Below are positions 26,271 through 33,620 of a stretch of 64,000 nt of DNA, piece by piece. Location of the stretch: positions 1 through 64,000 of the forward strand of contig CAWBCI010000003.1 in the NCBI GenBank assembly GCA_963787195.1, written 5' to 3'. This stretch comes from CAWBCI01 sp963787195 (lineage in GTDB: Bacteria; Bacteroidota; Bacteroidia; Bacteroidales; JAGOPY01). Below the pieces are notes generated by a model. The model made no database searches, was not told the DNA's origin, and saw nothing but the letters and a program-made list of their open reading frames with translations. Numbering within the stretch: the first letter of the stretch is position 1; every line of letters begins with the position of its first letter. The translations under genes and the position numbers were made by a program.

Positions 26271-26927
26271 ATGTGGGCAAATGGACCGACAAGTACTTAC
26301 TGGTCCGCACGAACATGGATTCAAGATAATTTCTATGAAGGTAATAGTCCTATCACAACAGCAAACACACAACGAAACATCACAGAAGCGATGCAAAATA
26401 ATTATGACCCTTACACAAATTTTTATCCGGGACAATTAGGATGGAATGTTAATTTTGGTCAAGGAAATAGCACCTCCCCGCTGTATGCAACAACAAATTA
26501 CGGTGTCTTTGCAGTTATTGGTGGAGAAATTATGACGACAAGTGGAGGAAATAATCCGTTAGCTCCAGTAATTAAAGAACTTCAGGGTCGACGACTACAA
26601 CTAGGATCTGTTGCAAGTAGACCAAGTATGATGAATGCTAATCCTGCTATGCCTGACGAGAAAGATCGTGCCTATGTTCATCTCATCCTCATCAATCAAA
26701 AAGGACGTTTTGACACGGACCAAGAAACCTATTCCTTAAAGTATATTACCAGTGTTGATCCAACATCAAGAACATCTTCAACAGGCTATGGACAAAATGA
26801 ACAAGCACTACCATGCACAAAACAAGAAGAACAAGGCAACAAACCCCACAGTAGAGAGCATTTCAATGCAGAAAAAATGAAAGAACAATATTTGGATCAG
26901 AGGAGGGAATTTTATAACCCGAAGTAG
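26271..26927 (+). CDS. C-terminal part of the interrupted secreted protein
   Basis: This frame encodes 218 residues in the same frame as the gene at 24717. The codons between the TGA (26241-26243) and this ATG are open and read RNFDETRIY, so the two parts probably formed one protein of about 736 residues. The sequence reads YMWANGPTSTYWSARTW early, then an SVASRPSMMNANPAMP stretch and a polar, charged end (EHFNAEKMKEQYLDQRREF). I recognise no domain. Codon use is as atypical as in the first part. It could be translated separately, but no ribosome-binding site is obvious. Confidence 0.5.
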   Translation: MWANGPTSTYWSARTWIQDNFYEGNSPITTANTQRNITEAMQNNYDPYTNFYPGQLGWNVNFGQGNSTSPLYATTNYGVFAVIGGEIMTTSGGNNPLAPVIKELQGRRLQLGSVASRPSMMNANPAMPDEKDRAYVHLILINQKGRFDTDQETYSLKYITSVDPTSRTSSTGYGQNEQALPCTKQEEQGNKPHSREHFNAEKMKEQYLDQRREFYNPK

Positions 26928-26963
26928 ATGCAAAGGGAATTTATTCAGTTCCTGTAAGACAGA

Positions 26964-26998
26964 AATCTGAAATCTGAAATCTACACTTTACACTCTTT
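26964..26998 (+). repeat. Period-7 tandem repeat, AATCTGA type
   Basis: Five heptamers read AATCTGA, AATCTGA, AATCTAC, ACTTTAC, ACTCTTT. The block ends 2 bp from the stop codon of the nuclease gene (27001). The AATCTGA unit recurs at 35544-35583. Confidence 0.7.
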
Positions 26999-27000
26999 AT

Positions 27001-27846
27001 TTAGCTGACCAGCGCCCTGGCTTCTTTGATGACCTGGCTTATGCGCCTGTTCGGTGAAACTACCTTATCAAGCACTTCGGTCTTCTGAATAATGTCCTGG
27101 CAAATCACAATTCCCTGCTCCAGGAGTTTTTGCTTTTCCAATTTGTTAAGGCTTTGCAGGCTGGTAATCGGATGAAAGCCGGAACGGTCTATCCAGTCGC
27201 GCAGGCTGTTCCCGGCGGGATAATCCCATGAAACGAGCTTCAGGCCTGAACAAATTCCATACTCCAGGGCGTCATCGGTGAAGCGGGAATTGGTTACCAA
27301 CATGCCCTGGAAATGCACATCCTTGTTTCCCGGAAGAGCCCTCCAGGTATCTTCTATGTCCATAAAGCGGGAATGTATATAAAGCGGGACTTTCACATCC
27401 GACTTGCCCCTGTTGTCGCTGTGGTATTTACATTCTACCATAATCTGATGCCCGTCTTTACGGGCTACAACATCCACTTCATGGGTCACGCATTTTCCTT
27501 TTACCAGTTGCCCTGTCTGAACTTCAAAACCCTGGAAGTGAAGAAGCCTGGCCACAAACTTCTCAAAGGGATAACCGGTAGGGCCAAGTTCGAGCATAGC
27601 TTTTTTGAGCCGGTAACGACCGGCGACCCGATGCGAAACTTTCCTCAGTACTTTGTAGGCTACCGAATAGATCTTATGAGTCGTGATACCGTCGTAAAGT
27701 GAAGATCCGACTTCTTTGATGACCGCCTCTATCTCCGGCCCGGAAGCCCCCGAACGGGTAAGTGCCGCCTTCAGCTTATCAATATCGAAATCTACGTATT
27801 CTCCGGTGTTTTTCCGTATCCTGAACGTATCTTGCTGATTTACCAT
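27001..27846 (-). CDS. ATP-cone domain fused to an Mrr/PD-(D/E)XK nuclease-like domain
   Basis: In this 281-residue protein, residues about 5-95 are an ATP-cone (RIRKNTGEYVDFDIDKLKAAL ... RYRLKKAMLELGPTGYPFE), the nucleotide-sensing module of ribonucleotide reductases and NrdR. Residues about 95-215 resemble a restriction-endonuclease/Mrr fold: a FEKFVARLLHFQGFEV helix, then HEVDVVARKDG and MVECKYH, giving the D...ExK-like active site. The remaining 65 residues are helical. It may be a DNA nuclease gated by ATP or dATP; the substrate is unknown. It is a single gene, divergent from the T9SS gene at 28028, with no methyltransferase nearby, so it is not a classical restriction system. Confidence 0.8.
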   Translation of the reverse strand: MVNQQDTFRIRKNTGEYVDFDIDKLKAALTRSGASGPEIEAVIKEVGSSLYDGITTHKIYSVAYKVLRKVSHRVAGRYRLKKAMLELGPTGYPFEKFVARLLHFQGFEVQTGQLVKGKCVTHEVDVVARKDGHQIMVECKYHSDNRGKSDVKVPLYIHSRFMDIEDTWRALPGNKDVHFQGMLVTNSRFTDDALEYGICSGLKLVSWDYPAGNSLRDWIDRSGFHPITSLQSLNKLEKQKLLEQGIVICQDIIQKTEVLDKVVSPNRRISQVIKEARALVS

Positions 27847-28027
27847 ATATATCTTCTATATATCCCAAAAGTATGATTTCTGCCCCATAAAAAAAATAAA
27901 AAAATCTTCATGATTTTCAATTTTTATTATGACTTTTATGATCCCGAATATACCGAAAACTCCGGATATTGATGTGAATTTCTATTTTCACTTATTCATA
28001 TTATCGTAACCTTCTGTAAAAAAAACA

Positions 28028-30742
28028 ATGAAAAAATCTCTACTTTACCTGATGTTAATGGCTCTTTTTCCGGTCATTAGCTATGCACAATGGAGCAGTG
28101 ATCCCGCTGTCAATAATGCCGTTATTGCCTTATCAGGCGAACAGGCAATTCCCAAGATCGGAACCTGCCCGAATGGAAATTCTTACATCGCATCCTTCTC
28201 TAATGAGTCGGGTAATTATGATGTCCGTATGCAATTGCTGGATGCTCAGGGTAATAACCTCTGGGCCGACAACGGTATCCTTGTGAGTGATAATCCGCAA
28301 ATGACCTGGCTCACCGACTGGGATATGACGGCAGATATTGCCAATTATGCTATCCTGACATTCCAGGATATTCGCACAGATGGAAATAATAACGTAGTGG
28401 CTTACCGTATCGGCCCTGACGGCACTTTTGCCTGGGGCCCCGACGGGATATCCCTTTCCAACAGTACTGCCTTTGACGTTTCCCCTAAAGTGTGTGTCAC
28501 AGCAGCCGGTAATGCAGTATTTGCCTGGCAGGCCGATTCGGTGATCATCATGCAAAAAATCAGTCCTGACGGAACATTATTGTGGGGTGACAACGGGATT
28601 ACTATGAGTAGCACGTCAGTTTATTCATGGCCCCAACTCATGCCGGTAGGTACCGATGATGTGATCATGAAATATTTCGAAGATACGGGCCCCAGTTATT
28701 CACCCACGCGTCATGTATTTGCGCAACGTTATGATGCCAACGGAGCTGCGGTTTGGGGCTCTCCGGCGGTTATTTCCAACGTGGGCGGCATTTCAGCCTG
28801 GACCCAGATTTTCCCTATGATCAATGACGGCAGCGATGGCTTTTACATAGCCTGGCATGATGACCGCGATAATAATAACCTTGCAGACGTATACGTTCAG
28901 CATATCGGAAGCGACGGTTCTGACTTATTTCCTGCAAACGGTGTGGAAGCCTCCACTATGGGCGGACGTCAGCATTTCTATCCTCAACTGGCCCTTCCTC
29001 CGGGATCTTCCGATGTTTATGTTTTCTGGAATGAAATGGATATAGACCAGAATAACAGAGGTATTTATGGCCAGAAACTCAGTTCAACCGGAACCCGGCT
29101 TTGGCCAACCACAGGTAAAGTTTTTATTGAGATTTCCCCGTTGAATGTATACCCGGTAGCAGCCAGGAATTCCCCGACGGATGTGGTCCTTTTTTATGAA
29201 GAATATTTTGATGCTGTGAATTCACAGATCAAGGCTATGCGGGTTGATGGAAATGGTGATTATGTATGGTCCCCTTCATTTAAAACTCTTTGCTCTGTGA
29301 ATTCTCAAAAAATCCACACAGTGGTGAACGATTTTGCCAATAATCAATGGATCTCGGCATGGGAAGACGACCGGAGTGGAAATACGGATATTTATGCCCA
29401 GAATATACAGCTGAACGGCGATCTTGGGCCATATGACCCGCAGATCGGGACTATCGAAGGTACGGTGACACTTAATGGGGGAACGGGCGATGTGACCCAG
29501 GTGGAAGTGACTGCCGGTTCCATTACTGTTAACCCGGATGCCACAGGTTTTTATACTATGGATGTGGAAAGCGGTACCATGGATGTGACGGCCAGTCTGC
29601 CGGGATATTATCCTGAAACTGTCAGCAATGTTGTTGTCGTTACCAATGAGACTACCTCCGGTGTGGATTTCACCCTGAATCCTATTCCGACCGGATTTAT
29701 CCAGGGTAATGTGGTCCTGAACGGCGGGACAGGCATTATTACGGACGTGGTTGTTACGGCTGGCTATAATTCTGTAAATCCTGACACTGATGGAAATTAT
29801 AGTGTGGAAGTGCCTATAGGTACCTATGACGTAATCGCGACGCTCTCAGGATATGTTCCGGATACGGTTACAGGAGTGATAGTGCTTGACGGTCAGACAA
29901 CTTCCGGGGTAAACCTGGAACTGAACCTGATACCCACTACCGGATTTATCCAGGGCACGGTGACACTCGAAAACAATGCCGGAGATGTAACCCAGGCAGT
30001 AGTTGTTGCCGGAATATTTAGCACCAATCCGGACGCCAGCGGACATTACACTTTGGAAGCGACAGCCGGAACCTATGATGTGAGCGCCAGCCTGGATGGA
30101 TTCCTGACCCAGGTTGAAAGCAATATAGTTGTACTTGTCAGTCAGACAACCGTGGGGGTTGATTTCTTTCTCCCGCTCGCTCCGGATGTGGGTTATATCG
30201 ATGGTTATGTGACCCTGACAAACGGAACAGGGGACGTGACCCAAACTTTAGTTTCGGCCGGTGGTCAATTCGTCAACCCGGGACCGAGCGGGCATTATTT
30301 CCTGAGCCTTCCTGCCGGGACCTATACTGTGACAGCCGACCACCCGATGACAGATGCCGACAGTATTACAGGCATAAGTGTCGAAATTGGAAATACAGTG
30401 AGTAATGTCGATTTTGAACTCCCGATTGTATACCGCAATCTTATTTGTATGGCAAAGGATACCTATGGAACTATCCTGAATGATATAAATATAGAATTTA
30501 CAGGACCTGACGGCACATATACAGGACTGATCACCGGAGATTCCCTGGTTTTTGAGGACATGTATGACGGAAATTATTCCGGCTCAGCATGGATGACAGG
30601 AGGGGAGCCGGTTACAGCCTCCATGGACCTGGACCAGAACAATCAGTATCTTGTGTTTGTGTTTGACCTGACAGGAATTAAAGATCCATCCGGTATCGGG
30701 AAAGAAAGTTTAAATGTCTTCCCGAATCCCTTTAGCAGCTAG
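28028..30742 (+). CDS. Secreted multidomain T9SS protein (frameshifted before its sorting domain)
   Basis: This frame encodes 904 residues. A signal peptide (KSLLYLMLMALFPVISYAQ) precedes a beta-propeller-like region of about 450 residues with repeated WG/DNG and DDRDNNN motifs. Four carboxypeptidase-regulatory-like repeats of about 80 residues follow (each about GFIQGTVTLNGGTGDVTQ ... GTYDV ... TTSGVDF), then a short Ig-like segment. The start of the sorting domain (LNVFPNPFSS) is cut by TAG at 30740-30742. Removing the T at 30740 restores an in-frame continuation into the frame at 30714-30971. It is expected to be surface-displayed or secreted, and the repeats may act as stalks. Confidence 0.85.
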   Translation: MKKSLLYLMLMALFPVISYAQWSSDPAVNNAVIALSGEQAIPKIGTCPNGNSYIASFSNESGNYDVRMQLLDAQGNNLWADNGILVSDNPQMTWLTDWDMTADIANYAILTFQDIRTDGNNNVVAYRIGPDGTFAWGPDGISLSNSTAFDVSPKVCVTAAGNAVFAWQADSVIIMQKISPDGTLLWGDNGITMSSTSVYSWPQLMPVGTDDVIMKYFEDTGPSYSPTRHVFAQRYDANGAAVWGSPAVISNVGGISAWTQIFPMINDGSDGFYIAWHDDRDNNNLADVYVQHIGSDGSDLFPANGVEASTMGGRQHFYPQLALPPGSSDVYVFWNEMDIDQNNRGIYGQKLSSTGTRLWPTTGKVFIEISPLNVYPVAARNSPTDVVLFYEEYFDAVNSQIKAMRVDGNGDYVWSPSFKTLCSVNSQKIHTVVNDFANNQWISAWEDDRSGNTDIYAQNIQLNGDLGPYDPQIGTIEGTVTLNGGTGDVTQVEVTAGSITVNPDATGFYTMDVESGTMDVTASLPGYYPETVSNVVVVTNETTSGVDFTLNPIPTGFIQGNVVLNGGTGIITDVVVTAGYNSVNPDTDGNYSVEVPIGTYDVIATLSGYVPDTVTGVIVLDGQTTSGVNLELNLIPTTGFIQGTVTLENNAGDVTQAVVVAGIFSTNPDASGHYTLEATAGTYDVSASLDGFLTQVESNIVVLVSQTTVGVDFFLPLAPDVGYIDGYVTLTNGTGDVTQTLVSAGGQFVNPGPSGHYFLSLPAGTYTVTADHPMTDADSITGISVEIGNTVSNVDFELPIVYRNLICMAKDTYGTILNDINIEFTGPDGTYTGLITGDSLVFEDMYDGNYSGSAWMTGGEPVTASMDLDQNNQYLVFVFDLTGIKDPSGIGKESLNVFPNPFSS

Positions 30743-30971
30743 TACAACTTTAAATGCCCAGCTGATGAAAGCCTCCCATGTTACTCTGAAGGTGTATAAC
30801 CAGCAGGGTGTATTCGTAAATTCGATTTTTGAAGGTGACCTGGATGCAGGCAATTACCGTTTTGAATGGAATGGAAAGAATGCTGCCGGACAGGCTTTAG
30901 CTGCAGGAATGTATTCGGTAGTTATGATGACCGATAATTCAAGCAGAACGATTAAATTGATAAAGCATTAA
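30714..30971 (+). CDS. C-terminal sorting domain of the frameshifted T9SS protein
   Basis: This frame encodes 85 residues, of which those after about residue 9 are the genuine continuation of the gene at 28028: TTLNAQLMKASHVTLKVYNQ, then FEWNGKNAAGQALAAGMYSV and a basic IKLIKH end. This is a FlgD-like/type A T9SS sorting tail. It is unlikely to be a separate gene because its first residues are the out-of-frame version of the sorting-domain start. The full gene would span 28028-30971, about 980 residues. Confidence 0.75.
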   Translation: MSSRIPLAASTTLNAQLMKASHVTLKVYNQQGVFVNSIFEGDLDAGNYRFEWNGKNAAGQALAAGMYSVVMMTDNSSRTIKLIKH

Positions 30972-31012
30972 AGAAAACGTTTGTGCTTCAGTACATTGTT
31001 CGCGTAATAATT

Positions 31013-31042
31013 AAAAAGGCCCGCCCAGGCGGGCCTTTTTTT
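31013..31042 (+). terminator. Rho-independent terminator
   Basis: A 10-bp G+C-rich stem (AAGGCCCGCC / GGCGGGCCTT) has a CA loop and is flanked by an A-run on the left and a T-run on the right. It lies 42 bp after the T9SS gene and should act in both directions. Confidence 0.85.
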
Positions 31043-31061
31043 GTTTGGAATGATTTACCCC

Positions 31062-31279
31062 CGCCCCCGATTTGAAAATCGGGGCAAATATCAAATGTCC
31101 TTTCAGGACATCGGTTCATCAGAATAAAGATTATATGCTGCATTGAAAAAGACACTTCGCTATGTGAAATACTGGAATCCAAAAGCATTCTATTTGTCCT
31201 GAAGGGACAAATGATATTAGACCCGGCTTTCAAGCCGGGAAAAAATGATTCCACCGCCCAACAAGAGTCCCAAAGGGAC
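31062..31279. repeat. Palindromic repeat cluster left of the Y1 transposase
   Basis: The cluster contains CCCCGATTTGAAAATCGGGG (31065-31084), TGTCC...GGACA (31096-31110), TTGTCC...GGACAA (31194-31210), CCCGGCTTTCAAGCCGGG (31222-31239) and GTCCC...GGGAC (31267-31279). The first 50 bp recur identically at 31862-31911. The last three match the 70-bp units at 32021-32210. Confidence 0.85.
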
Positions 31280-31289
31280 GGCATATGAT

Positions 31290-31742
31290 TCAATCCCAGA
31301 TATATTTTTCATCGTATGGGATTCCGGATTCCCGGATAAATTTCAGGTATTCTTTTTCAAAAGTCATTTTGAAATGATGTTTTTCCTGGTTCCGGATATA
31401 ATGTATGATTTGGTCAATTCTATCCGGGCTGACGCTAATTGCAGCATAGCCCCTTTGCCATGCAAAGCTTGATTTCCTTTTAAATTCCTGGTTTATCCAT
31501 TTGGAAGAGCCTCCTTTTATCAATTGTATGACTTTTGCAATATTCATAGGAGGTGTAATGGAAATTAAGAGATGGGCGTGGTTTTCAGTTCCACCTATAG
31601 CTCTGGTCAAAATATTGTTCTTTCTTGCAATGCCTCCCATGAAGGCCCAGAGTCTTTCCCGGATTTCATTATCAATCAGGTTTAACCTCTTTTTTGTACT
31701 GAAGACATAATGAATGTTTACGCAATATAATGTTGATGCCAT
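31290..31742 (-). CDS. Y1 (IS200-like / REP-associated) transposase
   Basis: This 150-residue single-strand HUH transposase has the HUH motif in ENHAHLLIS and the catalytic Tyr in IIHYIRNQEKHH. An early NIHYVFSTKKR matches the Y1_Tnp family (IS200/IS605 TnpA and RAYT proteins). The frame is intact. Palindromic clusters flank it on both sides and share identical units. A REPIN-like inverted pair occurs elsewhere in the window, so it may be a RAYT that mobilises palindromes rather than a simple IS200. It is convergent with the T9SS gene. Start ATG at 31742. Confidence 0.9.
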   Translation of the reverse strand: MASTLYCVNIHYVFSTKKRLNLIDNEIRERLWAFMGGIARKNNILTRAIGGTENHAHLLISITPPMNIAKVIQLIKGGSSKWINQEFKRKSSFAWQRGYAAISVSPDRIDQIIHYIRNQEKHHFKMTFEKEYLKFIRESGIPYDEKYIWD

Positions 31743-31861
31743 GGATAAATTTTTTTAATGATGATTTTTATGTTTATCCTGTTCAAAAAGATTTATACCT
31801 GTCGCAAGCCGGCTTTTTTTCAATCGTCCCTTCAGGACGATTATTTTTTGGGGGGATCATT

Positions 31862-31911
31862 CGCCCCCGATTTGAAAATCGGGGCAAATATCAAATGTCC
31901 TTTCAGGACAT
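31862..31911. repeat. 50-bp direct repeat of 31062-31111
   Basis: This is a base-for-base copy of 31062-31111, in the same orientation, holding the CCCCGATTTG...GGGG palindrome and TGTCC...GGACA. The two copies flank the transposase gene, 800 bp apart. Confidence 0.85.
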
Positions 31912-32020
31912 TTTCAAATGAATTGCCGTCATTTTTTTTGTCAGGATGGATTTAAATAGAAGGATCATATTTTTCACATGAATAATATAAAACCAAAGGG
32001 AACGATCTTTTATATTCAAA

Positions 32021-32210
32021 TTGTCCCGAAGGGACAATTGATATCAGGCCCGGCTTTCAAGCCGGGAAAAAAGGACCGCCCCCAACATCCTTGTCCCGAA
32101 GGGACAAATGATATCAGACCCGGCTTTCAAGCCGGGAAAAGATGACCGCCCCCAACATCATTGTCCCGAAGGGACAATTGATATTAGCCTCGACCTTCAG
32201 GTCGGGGGAA
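32021..32210. repeat. Three tandem 70-bp units, each with two palindromes
   Basis: Units start at 32021, 32091 and 32161 with TTGTCCCGAAGGGACAA. Each continues with a GATAT linker and CCCGGCTTTCAAGCCGGG, which becomes CGACCTTCAGGTCG in the third unit. The first two end ACCGCCCCCAACATC. A related unit lies on the other side of the transposase at 31193-31260. Two facing palindromes per unit recall REPIN/BIME structure. Confidence 0.85.
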
Positions 32211-32212
32211 CC

Positions 32213-32246
32213 GGGTAAATGGGTAAATGGGTAAATGGGTAAATGG
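32213..32246 (+). repeat. Octamer tandem repeat GGGTAAAT (four units)
   Basis: Four exact GGGTAAAT units directly follow the palindrome array, with a partial fifth. This is another short-period block of the class seen across the window. Confidence 0.85.
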
Positions 32247-32334
32247 TTTCCCCCGCCCATCCCGAATGAACATTTATCCCGTTTAATTTTTAATAAAGAC
32301 ATAGATTTTCGTAATTTCGGACAAAGGATAAAAT

Positions 32335-33246
32335 ATGGATTATATCGATTATTATAAGGTCCTGGGCGTGAATAAGAATGCCACCAAAGAGGAGATCCGG
32401 AAGGCCTACCGCAAGCTAGCCCGGAAATATCATCCGGATGTAAACCCGAACGATAAGGAGGCCAACCGCAAATTCCAGGAGATCAACGAGGCCAACGAAG
32501 TATTGGGAGATCCTGAAAAACGTAAAAAATACGATCAATACGGCAAGGACTGGAAGCATGCCGAGGAATTTGAAAAAGCCAGGCAGTACCAGGGCCAGTC
32601 GGCCTACCAGGGACAATCGTCTTACCAGGGGGGGAATCCCTTTTCTGGTAGCGGGGAAGATTTTGGATTTTCTGATTTCTTTGAGTCGATGTTTGGCGGA
32701 AACGCACGTGCAGGCCGCGGAAGGCGAGTGAAATACAGGGGCGAAGATTATAATGCTGAATTCCAGATGGGACTAATGGATGCTTATTCTACCCATAAAC
32801 AGACCCTGACAGTTAATGGAAAAAGTATCCGTATCACCATTCCGGCCGGGATAGAGAATGGGCAGACGATAAAGATAGCGGGCCATGGAGGACCGGGGAT
32901 AAACGGAGGCCCGAACGGAGACCTTTATATCACTTTCAGTATTGCTCTTCATCCCGACTTTAAACGACTAGGGAATAATCTCTATACGACCATTAACCTG
33001 GATCTTTATACGGCTATCCTGGGAGGAGAGATCACGGTGGATACCCTCGACGGGAAAGTCAAACTGAAAGTGAAAGCCGAAACCCAGAATGGAACTAAGG
33101 TGAAGCTGAAGGGGAAAGGATTTCCGGTTTATAAGAAAGAAGGACAGTTCGGAGACCTTTATATCACTTATGAGATAAAGCTCCCGACGAATTTGTCGGA
33201 AAAGGAAAAGGCCCTGTTCAGTGAATTATCCAAATTAAAATCCTAA
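32335..33246 (+). CDS. cbpA: Curved-DNA-binding-protein-like DnaJ homologue
   Basis: This 303-residue Hsp40-class co-chaperone has an N-terminal J domain (residues 4-70) with HPD at 33-35 that stimulates DnaK ATPase. A linker with YQGQS repeats and a Gly/Phe-rich stretch (GGNPFSGSGEDFGFSDFF) follows. Two C-terminal beta domains bind substrate (TLTVNGKSIRITIPAG ... HPDFKRLGNNLYTTINLDL ... LDGKVKLKVKAETQNG). The cysteine zinc finger of DnaJ is absent, as in CbpA. The gene for the cognate modulator follows after 4 bp, supporting a cbpAM operon. ATG at 32335 starts directly on the J domain. Confidence 0.93.
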   Translation: MDYIDYYKVLGVNKNATKEEIRKAYRKLARKYHPDVNPNDKEANRKFQEINEANEVLGDPEKRKKYDQYGKDWKHAEEFEKARQYQGQSAYQGQSSYQGGNPFSGSGEDFGFSDFFESMFGGNARAGRGRRVKYRGEDYNAEFQMGLMDAYSTHKQTLTVNGKSIRITIPAGIENGQTIKIAGHGGPGINGGPNGDLYITFSIALHPDFKRLGNNLYTTINLDLYTAILGGEITVDTLDGKVKLKVKAETQNGTKVKLKGKGFPVYKKEGQFGDLYITYEIKLPTNLSEKEKALFSELSKLKS

Positions 33247-33250
33247 AGCT

Positions 33251-33541
33251 ATGACCAGCGAAGATTTAGTACCTGCCCTTGAAATTATCGAAAAATATCA
33301 AATCGAGCTTTCATTTTTCAGTTCCCTGCAGGAATCCGGTTTAATCCAGGTTATAACATTAGAAGAGACTGAATATATACCGCTCAGGCAACTCAGCCAG
33401 GTGGAAAAGATCGTCCGTCTTTATTACGACCTGGATATCAATATGGAAGGCATAGAAACGATCATACATCTCCTGGATAAGATCGATGAAATGCAGGAAG
33501 AGATCAATGAACTACGGAACCGGCTGAGGCTGTACGAATGA
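33251..33541 (+). CDS. cbpM: Chaperone modulator CbpM
   Basis: This 96-residue, MerR-HTH-like all-helical protein binds the J domain of CbpA and inhibits it. Visible features are the SFFSSLQESGLIQ turn and YIPLRQLSQVEKIVRLYYDL. A helix beginning INMEGIETIIHLLDKI leads into a short coiled coil (EMQEEINELRNRL). Length is normal for CbpM. It lies 4 bp downstream of cbpA, in the standard order. A heptamer repeat block starts 3 bp after its stop. Confidence 0.88.
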   Translation: MTSEDLVPALEIIEKYQIELSFFSSLQESGLIQVITLEETEYIPLRQLSQVEKIVRLYYDLDINMEGIETIIHLLDKIDEMQEEINELRNRLRLYE

Positions 33542-33544
33542 CAT

Positions 33545-33579
33545 TTCAGAATTCAGATTTCGGATTTACGAATTCTCGA
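33545..33579 (+). repeat. Period-7 tandem repeat, TTCAGAT type
   Basis: Heptamers TTCAGAA, TTCAGAT, TTCGGAT, TTACGAA, TTCTCGA begin 3 bp after the cbpM stop codon. Confidence 0.65.
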
Positions 33580-33620
33580 ATTAAATGGATTGAGAATTCC
33601 TGATCTTTCCAAAAAATGAA

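Larger units (their letters stand above)
31743..32334. other. Repeat-filled intergenic region between the transposase and cbpA
   Basis: No gene is visible. It holds palindromes near 31806-31845 (AAGCCGGCTT; CGTCC...GGACG), the 50-bp repeat (31862-31911), three tandem 70-bp units (32021-32210) and an octamer run (32213-32246). The final 85 bp should hold the cbpA promoter. Confidence 0.7.

Noticed and set aside
26194..26439. Alternative frame across the TGA at 26241 (LDPDYINFEEILTKHG)
   Set aside because: It overlaps both frames of the secreted-protein gene, begins inside it, and continues with a low-quality sequence. The in-phase continuation RNFDETRIYMWANG fits better, although a compound frameshift cannot be fully excluded.
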